From NCBI GenBank assembly GCA_002306375.1, contig DBRU01000081.1:1-17999 (forward strand): a stretch of DNA of 17,999 nucleotides, written 5' to 3'. Made by a program: the position numbers and the translations under genes. The DNA is from Faecalibacterium sp. UBA1360 (lineage in GTDB: Bacteria; Bacillota; Clostridia; Oscillospirales; Ruminococcaceae). The notes beneath the pieces are model-generated. The model searched no databases. It was not told where the DNA came from and saw nothing but the letters and a program-made list of their open reading frames with translations. This document shows positions 13,264 through 17,999 of this stretch, piece by piece; the stretch's first letter is position 1, and each line of letters opens with the position of its first letter.

Positions 13264-14127
13264 ATGTCAGTCGCCAACGCGGCCGTTTTGCACGGCATAC
13301 AAAAGAACTACAAAGATTTTGCCCTGGGGCCGGTGGACCTGACCGTGCCCGCCGGGACCATCGTGGGCCTTGTTGGGGAAAACGGGGCCGGCAAGACCAC
13401 GACCCTGAAGATCCTGACCGGGGTCAACCGCCCCGACGCGGGACGCGCCGAACTGCTGGGCCAGGACCCGACCCGGGCCGACGTCCGCGCCCGGCTGGGC
13501 GTGGTGTATGAGGACGCCTATTTTTACGAAGGCCTCAGCGCTGCCCGGATCGGGCGGAGCATGGCCGGCATTTTTGGCAGCCGCTGGGACGACGGCGTGT
13601 TTGCCGGGTATCTGGAGCGGTTCGGCCTGGACGCAAACAAAAAGGTGAAGGAGTACAGCCGCGGCATGCGCATGAAGCTGAGCCTGGCCACCGCCCTGGC
13701 CCACAAGCCGGACATGCTGGTGCTGGACGAACCCACGGCCGGGCTGGACCCGGTGGTGCGCGGGGAAATCCTGGACCTGTTTCTGGAATTCATCCAGGAC
13801 GAAGGACACAGCATCCTGATGAGCAGCCACATCACCAGCGACCTGGAACAGATCGCCGATTCCATCGCCTATCTGCACCGCGGGCGGCTGCTTTTCCACG
13901 AGGACAAGGATGTATTGATGCAGGAATACGGGCTTTTGCGCTGCGGCGAGGCCGACCTGGCCCGTCTGCCCGAGGGCACGGCGGTGTTCACGCGGCGGAG
14001 CGCTTTCGGGTGCGAGACGCTGGTCAAGGGCCGGCAAGAGGTCTTGCGCCTGCTGCCGGAGGCCGTGTGCGACCCGGCAGGCATTGATGACATCATGCGG
14101 TTTTACAGCGGGAGGGACGCACAATGA
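13264..14127 (+). CDS. ABC transporter ATP-binding protein
   Basis: 287 aa from the ATG at 13264. GGGAGG lies seven bases upstream, and the in-frame GTG at 13249 falls within the regulator gene. Walker A is GENGAGKT (residues 38-45). The signature is degenerate, YSRGMRMKLSLA (131-142), a form common in YtrB-like exporters. Walker B is MLVLDEPTAGLD (151-162), and the H-loop His is H189 (SSHIT). At the Q-loop the sequence is VVYEDAYFYEG, with Glu83 where Gln is usual. The last 70 residues or so form a separate C-terminal region (LLRCGEADLARLPEGTAVFTRRSAFG) of the type seen in ABC-2 ATPases. It powers the permease encoded next, with which it overlaps by four bases. The substrate is unknown. Confidence 0.95.
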   Translation: MSVANAAVLHGIQKNYKDFALGPVDLTVPAGTIVGLVGENGAGKTTTLKILTGVNRPDAGRAELLGQDPTRADVRARLGVVYEDAYFYEGLSAARIGRSMAGIFGSRWDDGVFAGYLERFGLDANKKVKEYSRGMRMKLSLATALAHKPDMLVLDEPTAGLDPVVRGEILDLFLEFIQDEGHSILMSSHITSDLEQIADSIAYLHRGRLLFHEDKDVLMQEYGLLRCGEADLARLPEGTAVFTRRSAFGCETLVKGRQEVLRLLPEAVCDPAGIDDIMRFYSGRDAQ

Positions 14128-14786
14128 TGGGTTTGCTGTACAAGGACCAGATGACCATCTGGTCCAGCTACCGAAAGAATTTTCTGTTGGTCGTGGTTCT
14201 GTATACGGCCATGGCCTATACGCTGGATATGCCCTTCATGCTGTTCGCCCTGGTGTTCATGGGCGGCCTGTACATCGCGTCTACCCTGTCCTTTGACGAG
14301 ATGAGCCACTGGGACGCCTACGCCCGTACATTGCCCGTTTCCGCCGGGCAGCTGGTGGGGGCCAAGTATCTGCTGGCCCTGGGCTGGATGGGCGGCAGCT
14401 TTGTGCTGGCGGAGGTTCTGCTCACCGCCTGTGATCTGTTCAAAGGCCGTCTGCGGGAAAATCTCGTGTACAATCTGACCGGCTGCCTGGTGGCGCTGGG
14501 TCTGGTGCTGATCTACTATGCCCTGACCCTTCCCCTTTCCTACAAGCTGGGCGCCGCCCGGGCGCGGTCCGGGGTGATCGTGGCCATTGGTATCAGTGTG
14601 GGGCTGGTGGCCTTTGCCTCCTACGCGACCAAATCCGGTTCGCCTTCCGTTTCTTCTCCGATCACAGCGATGAACGAGATCAGCCTGCTGTTTTTCTTCT
14701 GCGGCGGTCTGATCGCAGTGGGGCTGGTGCTGTTTGTCATCAGCTGGATGATAAGCACTGCCATTTACAAGAAAAAGGAATACTGA
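14124..14786 (+). CDS. ABC-2 type permease
   Basis: 220 aa with about six membrane segments near residues 18-33, 37-55, 82-103, 115-137, 150-167 and 186-212. LSFDEMSHWDAYARTLPVSAGQLVGAKYLLAL (55-86) is the signature of the ABC2_membrane_5 family (PF13346), which pairs with YtrA-type regulators and YtrB-like ATPases. The ATG at 14124 overlaps the ATPase stop (ATGA), with GGGAGG upstream. A second Met follows directly. The ATPase plus one small permease would form a homodimeric exporter of lipid-like or peptide substrates, by family analogy. The basic C-terminus (YKKKEY) is cytoplasmic. No terminator separates it from the tRNA promoter, which starts 15 bases after the stop. Confidence 0.92.
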   Translation: MMGLLYKDQMTIWSSYRKNFLLVVVLYTAMAYTLDMPFMLFALVFMGGLYIASTLSFDEMSHWDAYARTLPVSAGQLVGAKYLLALGWMGGSFVLAEVLLTACDLFKGRLRENLVYNLTGCLVALGLVLIYYALTLPLSYKLGAARARSGVIVAIGISVGLVAFASYATKSGSPSVSSPITAMNEISLLFFFCGGLIAVGLVLFVISWMISTAIYKKKEY

Positions 14787-14801
14787 ACCTCTGATTCCGA
14801 C

Positions 14802-14831
14802 TTGACAAACGGGCGCCTGCACGGGTATAAT
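14802..14831 (+). promoter_or_regulatory. Promoter of the tRNA-Gly gene
   Basis: TTGACA (14802-14807) and TATAAT (14826-14831) are both perfect hexamers, separated by 18 bases. The mature tRNA starts at 14844, leaving a few bases of 5' leader. Confidence 0.85.
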
Positions 14832-14843
14832 AGCAGATACCGT

Positions 14844-14918
14844 GCAGGTGTCGTACAACGGCCAGTACATCAGCCTTCCAAGCTGAGGACGAGGGTTCGA
14901 CTCCCTTCACCTGCTCCA
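14844..14918 (+). tRNA. tRNA-Gly (anticodon TCC), CCA encoded
   Basis: The full cloverleaf folds by hand. The acceptor is GCAGGTG (14844-14850) with CACCTGC (14908-14914). The D stem is GTAC/GTAC (14853-14856 with 14865-14868) around a loop containing GG. The anticodon stem is TCAGC/GCTGA (14870-14874 with 14882-14886), and its loop CTTCCAA gives anticodon TCC (14877-14879). The variable loop is GGAC. The T stem is GAGGG/CCCTT with a TTCGACT loop. The discriminator base is T, followed by encoded CCA at 14916-14918. It reads GGA and, by wobble, GGG codons. Its 3' end borders phage genes. Confidence 0.96.
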
Positions 14919-14925
14919 AACAAAT

Positions 14926-14956
14926 AAGCGCTAGAACGTGATGTTCTGGCGCTTTT
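14926..14956 (+). terminator. Terminator downstream of tRNA-Gly
   Basis: AAGCGCTAGAAC (14926-14937) pairs with GTTCTGGCGCTT (14943-14954) through one T-G wobble, with a GTGAT loop, and is followed by TTTT and then AATTT. It ends the tRNA transcript and any read-through from the ABC operon. Confidence 0.85.
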
Positions 14957-14965
14957 AATTTGCAC

Positions 14966-14987
14966 AGTACACACATAAGTACACACA
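14966..14987. repeat. Tandem direct repeat AGTACACACA
   Basis: AGTACACACA occurs at 14966-14975 and 14978-14987, a 12-base period separated by TA. It lies between the tRNA terminator and the phage late terminator. It could be an integrase arm-type binding site or a trace of the recombination junction, but function is unproven. Confidence 0.5.
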
Positions 14988-14994
14988 AAAGAAG

Positions 14995-15035
14995 AAAGCC
15001 CCAGCCTGTAAGGATTTCTTACAAGCTGGGGCTTT
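14995..15035 (-). terminator. Terminator of the phage late operon
   Basis: An 18-base stem with a single mismatch (14995-15012 with 15018-15035) has a GATTT loop on the plus strand. On the minus strand it is followed by CTTCTTTTG, a T-rich run suited to ending the holin transcript about 100 bases after the holin stop. Plus-strand activity is also possible (GTTTTATTTG follows after two bases). Confidence 0.75.
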
Positions 15036-15079
15036 AGGTTTTATTTGTTTCAAAAAACAGCCATATATAAAGAGTTTTT

Positions 15080-15092
15080 GCAATTAAATTGC
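15080..15092. repeat. AT-rich palindrome GCAATTAAATTGC
   Basis: A perfect 13-base palindrome (6-base arms, one central base) sits in the AT-rich 15036-15133 stretch between the holin stop and the terminator. This stretch contrasts with the GC-rich surroundings. No gene is seen in it. A role in attachment or as a phage regulator site is possible but speculative. Confidence 0.35.
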
Positions 15093-15133
15093 AGATAACG
15101 AACTTAAAAAGTCAAAAATCTTCGTTTTTGTCT

Positions 15134-15313
15134 TTATTTCTTCTCCGACTGCGTTCCGAAGTAGAAGGCCACCACCATGGTGACGATGGTCATCACCGTG
15201 TCGGGCTGAAGCTGGCCGGTCAGCGCCAGCGCCGCGAACACCGCGATGACCACCAGCGTCACGATGGTCTTGACCTTGATCAGCGCCGCCAGGTTGTTCC
15301 ACAATTCGTTCAT
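15134..15313 (-). CDS. Putative phage holin (59 aa)
   Basis: A small protein with a short amphipathic N-terminus (MNELWNNLAALIKVK), two membrane segments at about 16-34 (TIVTLVVIAVFAALALTGQ) and 39-53 (TVMTIVTMVVAFYFG), and a charged tail (TQSEKK). The GFYFGTQ-type ending is, from memory, common in holin-like proteins of Firmicutes siphophages. The holin would permeabilise the membrane at lysis so the endolysin can reach the wall. The ATG at 15313 overlaps the stop of the upstream gene by four bases, with GGAAGGAGG nine bases upstream. It is the last gene of the late operon. Two-TM topology and position support the call. Confidence 0.82.
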   Translation of the reverse strand: MNELWNNLAALIKVKTIVTLVVIAVFAALALTGQLQPDTVMTIVTMVVAFYFGTQSEKK

Positions 15314-15642
15314 TCGTGCCTGCCTCCTTCCTGCTCCCCGCCGGAACGCACCGGCAGGCTTTCGCATTTTTTCATGATGTGCGTCACCGACGGGTCGCCG
15401 TCGCCCAGCGCCATGTACGGGTCGTAGCAGCTGCGCAGCGTCTCGACACCGTAGGGCGGCACGGCCCCCGTTTCGATATAGTGCAACCCCAGGTCGATGA
15501 CCTTGGCCCGCAACAGGCCCTTGACGCCGTCGCGAAGGGCTTTTTCCTCCTTGCGGCTGCGAGTCAGGCGGGCCGCCGCCCACCCGCCGAAGGCCGCCAG
15601 CAGCGGCACCAGCGCAGCCACAACGTCCGGCACATAGTCCAT
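15310..15642 (-). CDS. Phage lysis-module membrane protein (holin-adjacent, unknown role)
   Basis: 110 aa from the ATG at 15642, with GGGAGG eleven bases upstream. One N-terminal membrane segment (about residues 5-24, VPDVVAALVPLLAAFGGWAAARL) is followed by a charged helix (RSRKEEKALRDGVKGLLRAKVIDLGLHYIETG). A conserved block follows: VPPYGVETLRSCYDPYMALGDGDPSVTHIMKKCESLPV. This matches a pattern I know from small holin-neighbour proteins of Firmicutes phages (ALLR...IY..Y...G..P....E.L...Y..YxALGGNGT....M.....LP). Such proteins may be holin partners or membrane anchors, but their function is not established. It overlaps the holin gene by four bases and starts five bases after the endolysin stop. 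Confidence 0.75.
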   Translation of the reverse strand: MDYVPDVVAALVPLLAAFGGWAAARLTRSRKEEKALRDGVKGLLRAKVIDLGLHYIETGAVPPYGVETLRSCYDPYMALGDGDPSVTHIMKKCESLPVRSGGEQEGGRHE

Positions 15643-15647
15643 TGGTA

Positions 15648-16439
15648 TCAACCCTCCCACTTGCTTTTGTACAGCCCGGCGTCGGTCAGGCCGCGCCCGA
15701 CACAGCAGAGCAAGACCGCATCCGCATCCCCGCGCGTCACCGGGCCGATGGTGATCGTCTGCACGGTATGCGCGTCGTTGGCCCAGGCGCTGCGGTACAG
15801 CCCCTGCTTGTCCAGCCCTCGTCGCACGCACACGGCCAGGATGGCGTCGGCGTCCCCCTGGCTCACAGGCCCGATGGTGATGGTTTGCAGCCGGGCCGGG
15901 GCAAAGGCCGGCGCTTCGGGGGACTGCGCATCCTCCGGCCGGGTCACCGCGTGCTCCCCCGCCCCGTAGGTGTACACGTCCCCGTCGGCGGTGGTGAAGT
16001 CATCGTCCAGCCACACCAGCGGGTTGCGGCGCACGCCGCCAAGGATCACCTCAAAGTGCAGGTGGGCGCCGTACACGTTGCCGGTCTCGCCCGTATAGCC
16101 GATGAGCTGGCCTTCCTTGACCTGCTGGCCACACTCCACGCACAGCCGGCTCAGGTGGGCGTACCGCGTTTGCAGGCTGACGCCTGCATACTCGGCGTGG
16201 CGGATCAGCAGCGCCGTGCCGTAGCTTTGCATGCCCGTTTTTGTGTGGCCGTCCCATTCCTGCACCCAGTCCACGGTACCGTCCTCGGCGGCATACACCG
16301 GCTTGACGATGCCCCCGCCCTGGTTGGTGCGCAGGTCGATGGCCTGGTGCTTGCTGCCGTCCTTGTAATAATACCCCGCCGTCAGCACGTGCAGGGCCAG
16401 GGGCCATAAAAGCAGCACTTCCCCGTTTTTCAGTCGCAC
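15648..16439 (-). CDS. Phage endolysin: M23 peptidase with two C-terminal repeats
   Basis: 263 aa from a GTG at 16439, eight bases after AAGGAGG. No ATG start fits, and longer frames run into the preceding gene. Residues about 25-135 form an M23 (LytM-type) zinc peptidase domain: HQAID gives H31 and D35, YAHLSRL gives H95, and GAHLHFE gives H126 and H128. The enzyme would cut peptidoglycan cross-bridges. A Pro/Ala-rich linker (about 150-183) leads to two 36-residue repeats (184-219 and 226-261) that are 24/36 identical (TITIGPV..GDADA...C..RGL...GLY.S.W) and probably bind the cell wall. There is no signal peptide, as expected with a holin two genes downstream. A tail-tip lysin role is the alternative. 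Confidence 0.9.
   Translation of the reverse strand: MRLKNGEVLLLWPLALHVLTAGYYYKDGSKHQAIDLRTNQGGGIVKPVYAAEDGTVDWVQEWDGHTKTGMQSYGTALLIRHAEYAGVSLQTRYAHLSRLCVECGQQVKEGQLIGYTGETGNVYGAHLHFEVILGGVRRNPLVWLDDDFTTADGDVYTYGAGEHAVTRPEDAQSPEAPAFAPARLQTITIGPVSQGDADAILAVCVRRGLDKQGLYRSAWANDAHTVQTITIGPVTRGDADAVLLCCVGRGLTDAGLYKSKWEG
15657..15890 (-). repeat. Tandem repeat encoding the endolysin C-terminal domain
   Basis: Two 108-base units (15783-15890 and 15657-15764), separated by an 18-base linker, encode the paired 36-residue repeats. The protein identity is 24/36, and both keep QTITIGPV, GDADA, RGL, GLY and the final Trp. The divergence shows the duplication is not recent. Confidence 0.8.
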
Positions 16440-16453
16440 AGATCCGTCCTCCT

Positions 16454-16828
16454 TCAGCACTGAATGATGTTGAATTTGAAGTTGCGCCAGTCGCCGGTGC
16501 GCTGGTTTTTCCACACTGCGCTGCACTGGCTCATGTAAGCGGTGCAGGTCTCGGTGGCGTTGCTGTCGCCCAACACCGGGTGGGTGAAGGTGAACTGCGC
16601 CTTGCCGGCGAACAGCCCTCGCAGGTAGGAAAGTTCCTCATCGGTGAGATGGCTGTACGAAAATCCCCAGGTGCCCACCTTTTCCCGCACCACCACCCGG
16701 TGCATGACGCCGCTTTCGTCCCGGCCGGAATCCGCCGCATCCAAATCGGCAAAACTGAATTCCGGCTCCGCGTCGGGGGCCGGCAGGGGCAGGCCGTCCA
16801 CCTGGTAAAAATCAACTTTCGCGCGCAT
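16454..16828 (-). CDS. Small phage tail-associated protein (DUF6711-like)
   Basis: 124 aa from the ATG at 16828, with GGGAGGG seven bases upstream. The start lies one base after the tape-measure stop. It has no membrane segment. The layout, a short strand with a DGLPLPAP turn, then DLDAADSGRDESGVMHRVVVREKVGTWGFSYSHLTDEELSYLRGLFAGKAQFTFTHPVLGD, ending in FKFNIIQC, matches a siphophage protein family encoded just after the tape measure (DUF6711 by pattern). Its position suggests a structural role at the tail tip or tape-measure end. The family name is tentative. Confidence 0.65.
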   Translation of the reverse strand: MRAKVDFYQVDGLPLPAPDAEPEFSFADLDAADSGRDESGVMHRVVVREKVGTWGFSYSHLTDEELSYLRGLFAGKAQFTFTHPVLGDSNATETCTAYMSQCSAVWKNQRTGDWRNFKFNIIQC

Positions 16829-16829
16829 G

Positions 16830-17999
16830 TCAGTACCCTCCCGTGATGACAGATTGACGCGTCTGGTACCGCTGCGCCGCCCGGCCGATGACCTCGTCCC
16901 CGATGCGGATGCCGTACACGGCCTCCAGGATCTGACGCAGGGTGTCGGTGACCTGCTGCAAGGCGGCCAGTTCGCCGTCCTGCATATCCTGCATGACCGT
17001 TGCCACGGCCTGCCGGATGGTATCCAGGGGCGCTTCGATGTTGGTGCCGCTGCTCTGGTCGCCCAGCACGGCCAAAAACTCCCGGTTGGGCGGGATGACC
17101 GCACCCTGGGCCAGATACGGGATCTGCGGGGCGGTGATGGCGGAAAGCTGCAAGCCGAACGTGGCCCCGCCGATGCCGGGCACACAGTCCGGCACATCGA
17201 AAGACAGGGCCCCCACCGCGTTGATCACCGCGTTCAGCGCGTTCACAATGGCCTGGATCATGTTGTTCACAAAACCGATGATGCCGTTGACATAGCTTCT
17301 GATCCCGCTGCTGATGCGCTCCCACGCAGCCAGCGCGGTACCGGCAATGGCGTTCCAGGCGGCGTCCCAGTCGCCCTTGAACACGGCGGTGAGGAAGTCG
17401 GCAAGCCCCCGCAGAAGGACCAGGGCAACATCGATGACATCCGCCACCACCCCCATGGCCGCCGCCACATACCCGGCAACGGCGTTGAACACATCGGCAA
17501 ATGTGGGGCCGAAGGTGGCGATCAGCCAGTTGATCAGCGGCGCCAGGACATTGTTCCAGAAGGTCAGCAGCGTATTCTGCACGCTGGCGATGAGCAGCAG
17601 CAGATCGTCCCACAGCGGTTTGGCGTGCTGGGCCCAGAACCGGTCAAGCAGCGCAATGATGTTGGACAAAATGGGCTCCACCACGGTGTAGTACACCGTA
17701 CTGAAGATGTTTTGCAGATTCTGGAAGGCCAGGATCAAACCGTCCATCAGAGGCTGACCATAGGTAGCCCAAGCGTTGGAGATGCCCTCCATCATCCCCT
17801 GCCAGATGGTCAGGATCACCTCCAGCGCCGGGCGCAAAAGGTTGTTGACGGCATCGGTCACAAGGCCGCAAAGCCACACAAAGGAGTTGGCCGCGATCCG
17901 AATATACGCAGAGATCACGCCGCCCGCAATGGGCGCGACCACCTGGGAAAAAGCGTTGACGACACCGGGCACAAAGGTGCCCGTCAGGTACCCCAGCAA
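16830..17999 (-). CDS. Phage tail tape measure protein, C-terminal part
   Basis: The last 389 residues are visible. The gene runs off the right edge, so the first Met seen is probably internal. Long hydrophobic, Trp-rich helices with repeated patterns are present (LEVILTIWQGMMEGISNAW, LDRFWAQHAKPLWDDLLLLI, FKGDWDAAWNAIAGTALAAWERI, then GIIGFVNNMIQAIVNALNAVINAVG). The C-terminal signature PYLAQGAVIPPNREFLAVLGDQSSGTNIEAPLDTI is typical of Firmicutes tape measure proteins. Such proteins set tail length and help DNA cross the membrane. The protein ends VITGGY, one base before the next gene. Confidence 0.93.
   Translation of the reverse strand: MLGYLTGTFVPGVVNAFSQVVAPIAGGVISAYIRIAANSFVWLCGLVTDAVNNLLRPALEVILTIWQGMMEGISNAWATYGQPLMDGLILAFQNLQNIFSTVYYTVVEPILSNIIALLDRFWAQHAKPLWDDLLLLIASVQNTLLTFWNNVLAPLINWLIATFGPTFADVFNAVAGYVAAAMGVVADVIDVALVLLRGLADFLTAVFKGDWDAAWNAIAGTALAAWERISSGIRSYVNGIIGFVNNMIQAIVNALNAVINAVGALSFDVPDCVPGIGGATFGLQLSAITAPQIPYLAQGAVIPPNREFLAVLGDQSSGTNIEAPLDTIRQAVATVMQDMQDGELAALQQVTDTLRQILEAVYGIRIGDEVIGRAAQRYQTRQSVITGGY

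Larger units (their letters stand above)
14919..17999 (-). mobile_element. Prophage end (lysis and tail module) next to tRNA-Gly
   Basis: Five consecutive minus-strand genes form a phage late operon read toward the tRNA: tape measure, small tail protein, M23 endolysin, holin-adjacent protein and holin. They are packed with gaps of 14 bases or less or with overlaps. The order and the tape-measure C-terminal motif identify a tailed, siphovirus-like phage of Firmicutes. The region between the holin and the tRNA has a terminator, direct repeats and an AT-rich stretch, but no integrase. The left boundary is set at the tRNA 3' end by inference. The element continues beyond the right edge, so its size and intactness cannot be judged. 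Confidence 0.82.

Noticed and set aside
14919..15133. Integrase or excisionase gene between tRNA and holin
   Set aside because: No open frame with recombinase residues exists here. The strip contains terminators, repeats and AT-rich sequence only.
1..17999. CRISPR array, toxin-antitoxin pair or classical defence genes
   Set aside because: No regularly spaced repeats and no recognisable Cas, restriction, abortive-infection or toxin-antitoxin motifs were found on either strand.

Overview
The window is GC-rich, densely packed DNA from a low-copy Gram-positive chromosome. Strong AGGAGG-type ribosome sites, sigma-A-like promoters (often extended -10, TGnTATAAT), short operons with 4-base ATGA/GTGA overlaps and clean intrinsic terminators all point to a Clostridia-class gut bacterium. 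The high GC together with the gene families (YtrA-type GntR/ABC-2 module, BMP-like fusion protein, DUF2201/MoxR pair) suggests an Oscillospiraceae/Ruminococcaceae relative such as Faecalibacterium, Gemmiger or Subdoligranulum. The genus is inference only.

Left part (1-3450): a strong promoter carrying two copies of an ACAAC-N3-CAGTTGT inverted-repeat operator drives a small membrane protein of unknown function. cutC follows and ends at a strong bidirectional terminator. Converging on it from the right is a two-gene operon, a MATE exporter translationally coupled to a GNAT acetyltransferase. The MATE promoter physically overlaps the divergent promoter of the next operon.

Middle (3463-7443): a three-gene operon encodes a cytoplasmic BspA-like leucine-rich-repeat protein, a DUF2201-type protein (degenerate metallopeptidase-like domain plus VWA domain with an intact MIDAS) and a MoxR-type AAA+ ATPase with a long C-terminal extension. 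This is the best candidate in the window for an undescribed system, probably a chaperone or remodelling machine.

7460-11328 (minus strand): an operon encodes a cytoplasmic fusion of a ParB-like domain with a BMP/Med-like sugar- or nucleoside-binding fold, then a metallophosphoesterase, then gpsA (glycerol-3-phosphate dehydrogenase), and finally a 33-codon ORF overlapping the gpsA stop. A back-to-back promoter drives a serine O-acetyltransferase (cysE type), which converges with a small PsiE-like membrane protein gene.

12811-14786: a self-contained regulator/transporter operon (YtrA-type GntR repressor, ABC ATPase, ABC-2 permease) is driven by a consensus promoter whose -10 lies inside a perfect 17-bp palindrome.

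14802-17999: a tRNA-Gly(TCC) with its own promoter marks the edge of a prophage. On the minus strand, from the right edge inward, lie the C-terminal part of the tape measure protein, a small tail-associated protein, an M23-peptidase endolysin with two tandem C-terminal repeats, a holin-adjacent membrane protein and a holin. The phage late operon ends at a terminator just beside the tRNA, so the tRNA 3' end is the likely attachment site. The integrase and the other att copy would lie outside the window.
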